From: an uncultured Prevotella sp.
Lineage (GTDB): Bacteria > Bacteroidota > Bacteroidia > Bacteroidales > Bacteroidaceae
DNA: 33,812 nucleotides
Direction of reading: 5' to 3'
Assembly (NCBI GenBank): GCA_934120735.1
Contig: CAKOVA010000019.1
Coordinates: 1 to 33,812, forward strand
The position numbers and the translations under genes were made by a program. Below are positions 1 to 7,552 of this stretch, in pieces (the first letter of the stretch is position 1; each line of letters starts with the position of its first letter). The notes under the pieces are model-generated. The model did no database searches and had not been told where the DNA came from. It was given only the letters and a program-made list of their open reading frames with translations.

Positions 1-215
1 TTTGAGGTCAAAATGCAAGAGAGTGAAGGAGTGTAGCGAGCTACACGACTGAACGAACTTACATTTTGAACTAAAAACGGAGCAAGCCGAATACAATCAA
101 ACTTGTTTGAATTGTTGAGGCGCAGCCTGTTTTATATAAAAAGAGTCCACAAGATGACAAAACATAAAAAGACTGACATAAAAAACTTTACGGTGGTAAT
201 TTATAGAACCGCCCT
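1..215. repeat. MITE-like repeat, copy A (left end cut by window edge)
   Basis: The first ~76 bases match, in inverted orientation, the core of the complete element at 19983-20177. This core holds a near-palindrome around GTGTAGC-GA-GCTACAC at about 32-47. The right end at about 197-215 reads taatttatagaaccgccct, matching the 19-bp terminal inverted repeat of copy B with two differences. Between core and end, copy A carries a different middle segment, including a GCAAGCCGA...GAGGCGCAGCC hairpin motif at 82-126 that is absent from copy B. No transposase is present, so this looks like a non-autonomous element or a structured intergenic repeat. The left terminus lies outside the window. Confidence 0.6.
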
Positions 216-294
216 TAACCCAATTGCCTTTTTTATGGTTTCTTCGTTATAGTATTGATAACTATTTAATTAGGTGGACGAAAACTCCATGATA

Positions 295-444
295 TCAACT
301 GCCAATCGACATGACTTTGAGAGCCAATTCCAAAGAGATTGCAGGCCAATAGCCTATCAATTGCAGGGTGTTGAAAATGAAACGAATCACACAGAAGCCG
401 ACGTAAAAATACTTAACAATTCGTGATAAAAAAGAACGATCCAT
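295..444 (-). CDS. possible 49-aa small hydrophobic protein
   Basis: A minus-strand reading frame of 49 codons runs from ATG at 444 to TGA at 295. It begins MDRSFLSRIVKYFYV and has two hydrophobic stretches (residues about 10-30 and 35-47) with basic residues near the N-terminus, like a tiny membrane protein. I see no consensus -7 box upstream. It overlaps another short minus-strand frame (387-569), so it may be chance or the remnant of a decayed gene. I do not recognise it. Confidence 0.15.
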   Translation of the reverse strand: MDRSFLSRIVKYFYVGFCVIRFIFNTLQLIGYWPAISLELALKVMSIGS

Positions 445-574
445 GAGAGGTTGAGCCTTCCAAAAACTTCAAACGAAACATCGCCGAACATGAATCGTTC
501 GCTGAACCATAATTGATTCATAATTGAACGAACAATCAATTTACCCCCTCCTAACTCATTGATAATCAAGCATG

Positions 575-637
575 GCTCCTATATATACTAATAATACTAA
601 TCATACTAATGATACTGATGATACTCATCATACTGAT
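575..637 (+). repeat. degenerate 9-bp tandem repeat (atactaatN)
   Basis: About six imperfect copies of a 9-bp unit (ATACTAATA, ATACTAATC, ATACTAATG, ATACTGATG and so on) run head to tail just before the hairpin at 642-676. Read as protein it would give a low-complexity N/T/H/D string, which is why a reading frame stays open here; I do not consider it coding. Confidence 0.6.
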
Positions 638-641
638 AATC

Positions 642-684
642 CGACGACGAAATGGAGCGAAACGTCTCCGTCGTCGTTTTTTTT
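642..684 (+). terminator. Rho-independent terminator
   Basis: The arms CGACGACG (642-649) and CGTCGTCG (669-676) pair perfectly, an inner GGAG/CTCC pair extends the stem, and eight Ts follow (677-684). No convincing plus-strand gene lies upstream within the window, so it could end an unrecognised small RNA or a transcript that enters from the left. Confidence 0.65.
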
Positions 685-1179
685 AAGAAATAAAAATTTA
701 GGACAAACGATAAAAACAACATCGAGGACACGATGCCGCATGATCGGTCACGCCTTTCCAACTTTTCTCGCTTCCCATTCTCCGATTACCGCTACCCGCT
801 CCACTCGTTCCCCGCTTCACACTCCCCGACCACCTCTACCCACTGCACTTGTTCCCAACTCCCCATTCACCCAACACCGCTAGCCGCTCCACTCGTTCGC
901 CGCCCTCCCATTCCACCGGTTCGGAACGTGAACGTCACGCTCATGCGACATCATTTTGCTCCCGCTAAGCCTATTGATGTTTTTTGGATGGTACGCCAAA
1001 ACGATCTAAATTTGCGGGCAAAACAGTGAACCAAATGAAAATACAGAACGATAAGAGCGCACAGCCCTTGCATTTAAGTGGAAAAGTTGGTGAAACAAAA
1101 GCAAATCATAGTTGTGGTCAACGAGAGGCTTTTTAAAATAAAAAAATCGTGATTCCTTACACGCATTTGAAGTGATTCT
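685..1179. other. non-coding stretch with C/T-rich tract
   Basis: Between the terminator and the promoter of the next operon I find no convincing gene. The part at about 730-915 is strongly C/T-rich on the plus strand. It contains two near-identical 27-base copies, CCGCTACCCGCTCCACTCG... at 789-815 and its variant at 877-903. The open frames across it are rich in P/S/T/H and look like by-products of composition. Confidence 0.5.
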
Positions 1180-1212
1180 GTTGATAATTTTATCAAAAAA
1201 TAACTATCTTTA
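1180..1212 (+). promoter_or_regulatory. promoter of the 75-aa / HD-hydrolase pair with embedded palindrome
   Basis: A -33-like GTTG (1180-1183), a 21-base spacer and a -7-like TATCTTTA (1205-1212; consensus TAnnTTTG) sit 20 bases before the ATG at 1233. The spacer contains the perfect palindrome TTGATAA-TT-TTATCAA (1181-1196), placed where a repressor could block polymerase. The operator role is inference. Confidence 0.5.
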
Positions 1213-1232
1213 CATCGAAAAATCAACGCAAG

Positions 1233-1460
1233 ATGGATTTGGTAAAATTACACGAAAAACTTAAAAAAGGAACCGTCTTCCTCAAAGATGACTACGAGGA
1301 TATTGTTTTAAGACTTGTAGTGATAGACGAGTCTACGCACTGCTTTATCAAACGTAGAGGACGCAATGAAATGGAGGTTGATTCGACGGATAAAGCTATT
1401 TTTGAATCCAAAATGTATGGTTATGAAATCAGTAAAGAAGCGTATAAACAATTTCGATGA
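1233..1460 (+). CDS. 75-aa unknown protein, first gene of the HD-hydrolase pair
   Basis: Starts MDLVKLHEKLKKGTVFLKDD and has no signal peptide or membrane segment, so it is probably cytoplasmic. It is rich in charged residues (many K, D, E) with alternating hydrophobics around residues 24-38, suggesting a small beta-sheet domain. The start follows a -7-like box by 20 bases. Its 3' end overlaps the start of the HD-domain gene by about 38 bases in another frame, which suggests coupled translation. I do not recognise the family. The compact two-gene layout with a palindrome in the promoter resembles toxin-antitoxin or alarmone-control modules, but nothing in the protein itself proves that. The pair is visibly more A+T-rich than mutS2-topB downstream. 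Confidence 0.65.
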   Translation: MDLVKLHEKLKKGTVFLKDDYEDIVLRLVVIDESTHCFIKRRGRNEMEVDSTDKAIFESKMYGYEISKEAYKQFR

Positions 1461-1878
1461 ACTTCGAGACAAGGCTATGCAGATTGCTACCGAAGTGCAC
1501 AAAACACAAGTAGACAAGGGAGGAAAGCCATACATAGGACATCCGCTTCGTGTCGAGAAGTTGTGCCAGGACGATGACAGTAAGATAGTGGCGCTTTTAC
1601 ACGATACGATAGAAGATGGAGATATCACCGCCGAATATCTACTCACGCAGGGATTTCCGACATACATCGTGGACGCCGTTCTATCTATCTCTCGAAATAA
1701 AGGCGAAGACTATTTTGACTTCATTCAGCGCAGCAAGGCTAATCCCATTGGTCGTAGGGTGAAGATAGCTGACCTCAAAGACAACATGGACATCACGAGG
1801 TTGAATGAGCTTACAGACAACGATATTGAAAGGCTAAAAAAGTACCATCAAGCCTATAAGATGTTGGAAGAGGAATAA
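1423..1878 (+). CDS. HD-domain phosphohydrolase, SpoT-hydrolase-like (putative small alarmone hydrolase)
   Basis: A 151-aa single-domain protein from the ATG at 1423 (MKSVKKRINNFDEL). The frame is open from 1366, but the extra residues overlap the upstream gene further and are not family-like. It shows the metal-binding pattern of RelA/SpoT-type HD domains: the first histidine in GKPYIGHPLRV, the HD pair in ALLHDTIEDG, and the distal aspartate in VKIADLKDN. Enzymes of this family remove the 3'-pyrophosphate of (p)ppGpp using Mn2+. No synthetase, TGS or ACT domain is attached, so the length fits stand-alone small alarmone hydrolases. Substrate is inferred; related HD proteins act on other nucleotides. 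It is probably co-transcribed and translationally coupled with the 75-aa gene. Confidence 0.8.
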   Translation: MKSVKKRINNFDELRDKAMQIATEVHKTQVDKGGKPYIGHPLRVEKLCQDDDSKIVALLHDTIEDGDITAEYLLTQGFPTYIVDAVLSISRNKGEDYFDFIQRSKANPIGRRVKIADLKDNMDITRLNELTDNDIERLKKYHQAYKMLEEE

Positions 1879-1939
1879 AGGCGGTGTAACCATGGTTAGC
1901 TCAAAAGCTTATAACGAACATAGAACCCAGAAACATATA

Positions 1940-2151
1940 ACGGGCTGTAAGCCCAAAAGCCCATAGCCCAAGGCATCGCCTTGGGTAAGCGAGTGAGTAG
2001 GTGTACGCCCTACAGGGGCAAAAGCATTAGGGAAAGCAAGCGTAACAATATGATAATCACATGCTTTTGCCCTTACAGGGCGCAGCCACCCCAACGTATC
2101 CCAACCTCAGGGCATTGCCCTGGGCTATAAGCTTATGGGCTTACAGCCCGT
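1940..2151. repeat. 212-bp palindromic intergenic repeat, copy A
   Basis: The ends are perfect inverted repeats of 16 bases (acgggctgtaagccca at 1940-1955, its complement at 2136-2151). Inside are nested smaller palindromes such as CAAGGCATCGCCTTG, and a ggcaaaagca/tgcttttgcc pair. A second copy of exactly 212 bp lies in the same orientation at 7217-7428. As RNA it would fold into a long branched hairpin. The short frames across it are not genes. Confidence 0.8.
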
Positions 2152-2536
2152 GGTACCTCATATCGCTATCCAATGCTACCTTGAAGGGTATATGCCTTGC
2201 CTCCTATTCACCCTGTTGTGATGAAACGGGAAGCTAACTTCTCCTCATTGCAACGGTATGAAGCGGATGACGTGAACAAGATAATAAACGCCAACCATCA
2301 AAATTCGTTTTTTTCGTTTATTTCGTTGTTGAACTACGAATGGCACGAATGGCACGAATGAAAATAACACGACCATGCACACAAACCATCAAATTCGTTC
2401 TATTTGGTTAATTCGTAGTTTCAAACTCTTTTCGCTATTGAAACACATGAGCATAATTGTTATTGCCAATAAACAACCATATTAAATGAAAAAGCTGTGT
2501 CTACCCGTCGCATTACCCTGAAATAAAAGATGGCCA
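2152..2536. repeat. intergenic stretch with TTCG-type repeats
   Basis: No gene is seen. From about 2281 the sequence ataaacgccaaccatcaaaa, then TTCG-rich and TTTATTTCGTTGTTGAA motifs, matches in inverted orientation the intergenic stretch at about 14940-15305. A shorter unit (ccatcaaattcgttctattt) recurs at about 2386-2405. It belongs to a dispersed A+T-rich repeat family. Confidence 0.55.
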
Positions 2537-2552
2537 TTTGTTCGTAAATGCT

Positions 2553-2560
2553 TATCTTTG
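2553..2560 (+). promoter_or_regulatory. -7 box TATCTTTG before mutS2
   Basis: A perfect match to the Bacteroidota -7 consensus TAnnTTTG ends only 4 bases before the ATG at 2565. A TTTG at 2537-2540 is too close (12-base spacer) to be a regular -33. If the box is used, the transcript would start at or next to the start codon (leaderless). It also argues against the upstream ATG at 2538 as the start. Confidence 0.5.
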
Positions 2561-2564
2561 CAAC

Positions 2565-5177
2565 ATGATTTACCCAACCAACTTTGAAAGCAAGATTGGC
2601 TTTGACAAGATACGCGAACTGCTGAAGGCGCGCTGCCTTTCCACGCTGGGCAAGGAGCAGGTGGACGCGCTGGCGTTCTGCACCGACCCCGCCACCATCG
2701 GCGCGTGGCTCGAGCAGACGCGGGAGATGAGGCGCATACAGCAGGAGGAAGACAACTTTCCACTGCAATATTTCTTCGACATGCGACAGGCCATAGCCCG
2801 CATTCGACTGGAGAACACGCACTTGGAGGAAGACGAGCTGTTTGACCTGCGCCGCTCGCTGGAGACCATCATCGCCATCGTGCGCTTTCTGGCTCAGACC
2901 GAAGACGACGATGCCGATGACGCACAAGGCGAAAGACAAGTCAAGGGGGATGACGAGGGGGATGACGATGACAGCCGTCCCACCCGCTTCCGCTACCCTG
3001 CCCTGCAAGAACTGACGCGCGGCGTGGTGGTGTTTCCGCAGCTATTGCGGCGCATCGACCAGATTCTTGATAAGTTGGGCCACATCCGCGACAACGCCTC
3101 ACCGGCCCTGGCACAGATACGCAGCGAACTAAGACGCACCGAGGGCAGCATCTCACACACGCTGGCCAGCATTCTGCGCGCCGCCCAGAGCGAGGGCGTG
3201 GTAGACAAAGACGTGGTCCCCACCCTGCGCGACGGTCGTTTGGTCATCCCCGTGGCACCGGGACTGAAACGCAAAATCAAGGGCATCGTGCACGACGAGT
3301 CGGCCACGGGACGCACCGTGTTCATCGAACCCACCGAGGTGGTGGAGGCCAACAACCGCATCAGGGAACTGGAGAGCGAGGAGCGCAAAGAGGTGATTCG
3401 CATTCTCTCCGAGGTGACGCGCGAGGTGCGGCCGCACGTCAAAGAGTTGTTGGCGGCCTACGGCATGCTGGCCAAGATTGACTTGGTGCGCGCCAAGGCC
3501 GAGTTGGCCAAACTCATCAAGGCCATCGAACCGCAACTACAGTCACAGCCGTACATCGACTGGATTGGGGCCACGCACCCCCTGCTGCGCCTGTCGTTGG
3601 AGAAACAGGGCAAACAGGTGGTGCCGCTCGACATCATCCTCACGCCCCAGAAGCGCATGCTCATCATCTCGGGACCCAATGCCGGCGGCAAGTCGGTATG
3701 CCTCAAGACCGTGGGACTGCTGCAATACATGCTGCAATGCGGACTGAGCATCCCGGTGGGCGAACGCTCAAAGGCGGGCATCTTCGAACACCTGATGATC
3801 GACATCGGTGACGAACAGAGCATTGAGAACGACCTGAGTACCTACTCGAGCCACCTGCTCAACATGAAGAACATGATGAAGACGGCCAATCCCGGCACCC
3901 TGTTGCTCATCGACGAGTTCGGCACCGGCACCGAGCCACAGATAGGTGGCGCCATCGCCGAGGCGGTGCTGGAGCAGTTTTGCGACAAACAGGCATGGGG
4001 CGTCATCACCACCCACTACCAGAACCTGAAACATTACGCCGACGCTCACCCCGGTGTGGTAAACGGAGCCATGCTCTACGACCGCCACGAGATGCAGGCC
4101 TTGTTCAAGTTGGCCATCGGACAGCCAGGCAGCAGCTTCGCCATCGAGATAGCCCGCAAGACGGGCATCCCCGAAACGGTGATCAGCAAGGCCAGCGACA
4201 TCGTGGGGACCGACTACATACAGAGCGACAAATACCTCCAGGACATCGTGCGCGACAAGCGCTACTGGGAGAACAAGCGGCAGACCATCCACCAGCGCGA
4301 GAAGGACATGGAGAGGACCATCGCACGCTACGAGAACGACATTCGTGAGGTGGAGCAAGAACGCAAGCTCATCATTAAGCGCGCCAAGGAGCAGGCCGAC
4401 GAACTGTTCAGGCAGAGCAACAAGCGCATTGAGAACGCCATTCGCGAGATACGCGAGCAACAGGCTGAGAAAGAGGCCACGCGGCGCATACGAGAGGATT
4501 TGAAGGTGTTTGAACAGGGCATCAAGGCCGACGATTCCCAAACACCCAACGGCACCATGAGCGACGAGCAGTTTGCCAAGAAGGTGGAGCAGATGCGGCT
4601 TCGCAAAGAACGCAAGGAGAAGCGCAAGGCCGAGAAAGCCAAACAGCAACAGAAGCGACAAGAAGAGGTGCGACAGGCTGCCGACCGCCAGCAACAGCGA
4701 AAAGCCATCGCACCAGGCGACCGGGTACGCATCATCGGACTCACCACCATCGGCACCGTTGAGCAGGTGGAGGGCGGCAACGCCACCGTAATCTTCGGCG
4801 ACATGCGCACCAAGATGCGCGCCGGTAGGTTGGAACACGCCGCCGAGCAAAAGGCTCAACCTACGTTGGAAGAACGGTTGGGTGCCGTGAAGATAAGTAA
4901 AAAAACACGCGACACCATCGACGAGCACCGCAAGAACTTTCACCAAGACCTGGACGTGCGGGGCATGCGGGGCGACGAGGCGCTGAACGCTGTGCAGTAT
5001 TTCATCGACGATGCCATACTCATGGGTATGGATCGGGTGCGCATCCTCCACGGAAAGGGCAACGGCATCCTGCGCCAACTCATCCGCGACTACCTCTCGG
5101 GCATCCCCAACGTAACCCGTTACCGTGACGAGCATGTGCAGTTTGGCGGTGCGGGCATCACGGTGGTGGAACTGTAA
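2565..5177 (+). CDS. mutS2: endonuclease MutS2 (MutS-family ATPase with Smr nuclease domain)
   Basis: 870 aa from ATG 2565 (MIYPTNFESKIGFDKIRELL), chosen over an in-frame ATG at 2538 because the family typically starts at this motif and a -7 box lies between the two. Family members bind branched DNA or stalled, collided ribosomes; they limit recombination or rescue ribosomes and do not act in mismatch repair. Visible in order: an all-alpha core; an acidic D/E-rich insertion at about 115-140; the MutS ATPase with Walker A GPNAGGKS (from residue 370) and Walker B LLLIDEFGTGTEP; a long Lys/Arg/Glu/Gln-rich coiled coil (about 560-720); a KOW-like linker (GDRVRIIGLTTIGTV); and a C-terminal Smr domain with LDVRG and HGKGNG motifs. 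topB follows 23 bases downstream, so the two are probably co-transcribed. Confidence 0.95.
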   Translation: MIYPTNFESKIGFDKIRELLKARCLSTLGKEQVDALAFCTDPATIGAWLEQTREMRRIQQEEDNFPLQYFFDMRQAIARIRLENTHLEEDELFDLRRSLETIIAIVRFLAQTEDDDADDAQGERQVKGDDEGDDDDSRPTRFRYPALQELTRGVVVFPQLLRRIDQILDKLGHIRDNASPALAQIRSELRRTEGSISHTLASILRAAQSEGVVDKDVVPTLRDGRLVIPVAPGLKRKIKGIVHDESATGRTVFIEPTEVVEANNRIRELESEERKEVIRILSEVTREVRPHVKELLAAYGMLAKIDLVRAKAELAKLIKAIEPQLQSQPYIDWIGATHPLLRLSLEKQGKQVVPLDIILTPQKRMLIISGPNAGGKSVCLKTVGLLQYMLQCGLSIPVGERSKAGIFEHLMIDIGDEQSIENDLSTYSSHLLNMKNMMKTANPGTLLLIDEFGTGTEPQIGGAIAEAVLEQFCDKQAWGVITTHYQNLKHYADAHPGVVNGAMLYDRHEMQALFKLAIGQPGSSFAIEIARKTGIPETVISKASDIVGTDYIQSDKYLQDIVRDKRYWENKRQTIHQREKDMERTIARYENDIREVEQERKLIIKRAKEQADELFRQSNKRIENAIREIREQQAEKEATRRIREDLKVFEQGIKADDSQTPNGTMSDEQFAKKVEQMRLRKERKEKRKAEKAKQQQKRQEEVRQAADRQQQRKAIAPGDRVRIIGLTTIGTVEQVEGGNATVIFGDMRTKMRAGRLEHAAEQKAQPTLEERLGAVKISKKTRDTIDEHRKNFHQDLDVRGMRGDEALNAVQYFIDDAILMGMDRVRILHGKGNGILRQLIRDYLSGIPNVTRYRDEHVQFGGAGITVVEL

Positions 5178-5200
5178 AAAAAGAAAGAAAGTAACTGACA

Positions 5201-7042
5201 ATGATTGTTTGCATAGCAGAGAAACCCAGCGTGGCCAAAGACATCGCGCGCATCATCGGTGCCCATAGCTCGAAAAACGGTTATATGGAGGGCAATGGCT
5301 ACCAAGTGACGTGGACCTTCGGACACCTGTGCTGTCTGAAAGAGCCCAACGACTACTACGACAACTGGAAACACTGGAGCCTGGCCGCCCTGCCCATGTT
5401 GCCGCCAAGGTTCGGCATCAAGCTCATCGACGACGAGGGCATCAAACGACAGTTTGCCGTCATCGAACAACTGATGCGGCACGCCGACAGCATCATCAAC
5501 TGTGGCGACGCGGGGCAAGAGGGTGAGCTGATTCAGCGGTGGGTGATGCAGAAGGCACAAGCCAAATGTCCCGTGAAGCGGTTGTGGATTAGTTCGATGA
5601 CCGACGAGGCCATCCGCGAGGGATTCAACAAGCTGAAAGAGCAATCGGTCTACGAACCGCTGTACCTGGCTGGGTTGTCGCGCGCCATCGGTGACTGGAT
5701 ATTGGGCATGAACGCCACGCGCCTGTACACCCTGAAATACGGACGCAACAGACAGGTGCTGAGCATAGGCCGGGTGCAGACACCCACCTTGGCGCTGATT
5801 GTGAGCAGGCAGAAAGAAATAGACAACTTCAAGCCCGAGACGTATTGGGTGCTGGCTACCATCTATCGCGACACCACGTTTACCGCCACCAAAGGCCGCT
5901 TTGACCAGAAAGAGGATGGCGAGGCTGCCTTCAAGACCATTGAGGGTGAACCGTTTACCGTGACCGACGTGCAAAAGAAAAAGGGCACGGAAGCGCCGCC
6001 GAAGCTATACGACCTCACCTCGTTGCAGGTAGACTGCAACAAGAAGTTCGGCTATTCGGCCGAGATGACACTCAACCTGATTCAAAGTTTGTACGAGAAA
6101 AAATACACCACTTATCCGCGTGTGGACACCCAGTATCTTTCAGACGACATCTATCCCAAATGTCCGCAAACCATGAACGGACTTTATCAGACAAAGATAC
6201 AAAGCAAGACGGTGTATGCCGAACTCATCAAGCCGTTGGGCGGAAAGCCGCTGAAGAAATCGAAAAAGGTGTTCGACTCCTCAAAAGTAACCGATCACCA
6301 CGCCATCATCCCCACCGGCGTGCCGCCAATGGGATTGTCGAACATGGAAGAAAACGTGTTCGACCTCATCGCCCGACGCTTCATCGCCGTGTTCTACGAC
6401 GATTGCAAGTTCGCCACCACCACCGTCATGGGAAAGGTGAAGGACATCGAGTTCAAGGCGAGCGGCAAAGAGATATTGGCTCCGGGATGGAGGAACGTGT
6501 ACGCCAAAAACCAGCAAGAGGACGACGACGCTGACGAGAAGGCTGTTGATGAGGAACGCACCCTACCCACCTTCACAAAGGGCGAGAGCGGGACACACAT
6601 CCCCACCCTGACCGAGAAGCAAACCACTCCACCGAAATACTATACCGAGGCCACCCTGCTGCGCGCCATGGAGACGGCGGGAAAGTTTGTTGACGATGAG
6701 GAGCTGCGTGCCGCCTTGAAGGAAAACGGCATCGGCCGACCCTCGTCACGCGCCAGCATCATCGAAACACTATTTAAGCGTCATTACATCCAGCGCGAAC
6801 GCAAACGCATCGTAGCGACGCCCTTGGGAATACAACTTATTGACATCATCAAGGAAAAACTGCTGACGAGCTGCGAGCTGACGGGCATCTGGGAGAAGAA
6901 GCTGCGCGACATCGAACACCAAAAATACGATGCCGCCCAGTTTGTCAACGAACTGAAAACGCAAATCACCACCATCGTGAACGACGTGCTGCGCGACAAC
7001 AGTCACCCACAATTAGGTGCTTCAGACGCGCCGACGAAGTAA
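5201..7042 (+). CDS. topB: DNA topoisomerase III (type IA)
   Basis: 613 aa. Type IA topoisomerases cut one DNA strand through a tyrosine and pass another strand through the break, resolving replication and recombination intermediates. The TopB-type N-terminus MIVCIAEKPSVAKDIARIIG opens the Toprim domain, whose acidic motif reads CGDAGQEGELIQR (DxG form, seen in many TopB proteins). The active-site tyrosine is Tyr305 in TTYPRVDTQYL, and LSIGRVQTPTLALI and NGIGRPSSRASIIE are type IA core motifs. There are no cysteine pairs at the C-terminus, so zinc fingers are absent, as is common in TopB and unlike most TopA. It starts 23 bases after mutS2. Downstream come repeat-rich sequences without a clear terminator. 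Confidence 0.95.
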   Translation: MIVCIAEKPSVAKDIARIIGAHSSKNGYMEGNGYQVTWTFGHLCCLKEPNDYYDNWKHWSLAALPMLPPRFGIKLIDDEGIKRQFAVIEQLMRHADSIINCGDAGQEGELIQRWVMQKAQAKCPVKRLWISSMTDEAIREGFNKLKEQSVYEPLYLAGLSRAIGDWILGMNATRLYTLKYGRNRQVLSIGRVQTPTLALIVSRQKEIDNFKPETYWVLATIYRDTTFTATKGRFDQKEDGEAAFKTIEGEPFTVTDVQKKKGTEAPPKLYDLTSLQVDCNKKFGYSAEMTLNLIQSLYEKKYTTYPRVDTQYLSDDIYPKCPQTMNGLYQTKIQSKTVYAELIKPLGGKPLKKSKKVFDSSKVTDHHAIIPTGVPPMGLSNMEENVFDLIARRFIAVFYDDCKFATTTVMGKVKDIEFKASGKEILAPGWRNVYAKNQQEDDDADEKAVDEERTLPTFTKGESGTHIPTLTEKQTTPPKYYTEATLLRAMETAGKFVDDEELRAALKENGIGRPSSRASIIETLFKRHYIQRERKRIVATPLGIQLIDIIKEKLLTSCELTGIWEKKLRDIEHQKYDAAQFVNELKTQITTIVNDVLRDNSHPQLGASDAPTK

Positions 7043-7044
7043 AG

Positions 7045-7216
7045 GCACCGCACAACGCTCACCAAAGCAAATCTGCGTGATTATTTAAAAACGGGCTGTA
7101 AGCCCAAAAGCTTATAGCCCTAAGTCAAAGCACCGCACAACGCTCACCAAAGCAACCCTTCACCAAAGCAACCCTCCACCAATATAACCCTGCGCTATCT
7201 GCGTGATTATTTAAAA
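7045..7216. repeat. local duplication with partial copy of the 212-bp repeat
   Basis: The block gcaccgcacaacgctcacca followed by aagcaa occurs at about 7045 and again at about 7131. Each copy is followed by atctgcgtgattatttaaaa and then acgggctgtaagcccaaaag. The first unit ends in a truncated 30-base copy of the 212-bp repeat (7091-7120); the second leads into the full copy at 7217. The second unit also expands a short (t)caccaaagcaaccct motif about three times. Confidence 0.7.
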
Positions 7217-7428
7217 ACGGGCTGTAAGCCCAAAAGCATATAGCCCAAGGCATCGCCTTGGGTAAGCAGGTGAGTAGGCGTACGCCCTGTAAGGGCAAAA
7301 GCATGGGGGAAAGCCAGTGTAACAAAATGATAAACAGACGCTTTTGCCATTACAGGGCGCAGTTATCCCTATGCATCCCAACCTCAGGGCGTTGCCCTGG
7401 GCTATAAGCTTTTGGGCTTACAGCCCGT
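7217..7428. repeat. 212-bp palindromic intergenic repeat, copy B
   Basis: Same length, order of internal palindromes and orientation as copy A at 1940-2151, with scattered substitutions. Some of these keep base pairing, as expected if structure matters. It lies downstream of topB, so the two copies flank mutS2-topB as direct repeats. The rest of the gap to 7564 shows no gene. Confidence 0.8.
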
Positions 7429-7552
7429 CGTTTTTCTCATATCACTTTCCAACAGCAAGGGAAGTGGACATCACTCACTTCGTCATCATGAACTCGTAGG
7501 TGTGCTTTTACCCTGTATGTTTGAATTGAACATGGGTGACGCTACGGCGAAG

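Noticed and set aside
387..569. 60-aa minus-strand reading frame
   Set aside because: A+T-rich, no promoter or recognisable motif, overlaps another short frame; no support as a gene.
572..1029. Two plus-strand frames rich in T/N/H or P/S/H
   Set aside because: They translate the 9-bp tandem tract and the C/T-rich repeats; composition explains the open frames, and a terminator lies inside the first.
1909..2094. 61-aa minus frame (and its counterpart at 7125-7325)
   Set aside because: Both translate the 212-bp palindromic repeat or its surroundings; non-coding structure explains them.
3768..5201. 477-aa minus-strand frame opposite mutS2
   Set aside because: It is the antisense shadow of the GC-rich mutS2 coding sequence; no family motifs, while mutS2 has all of its own.
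5201..7042. Toprim motif with Gly at the second acidic position of topB as a possible defect
   Set aside because: The DAG form of DxD is common in TopB proteins and all other motifs, including the active-site Tyr, are intact.
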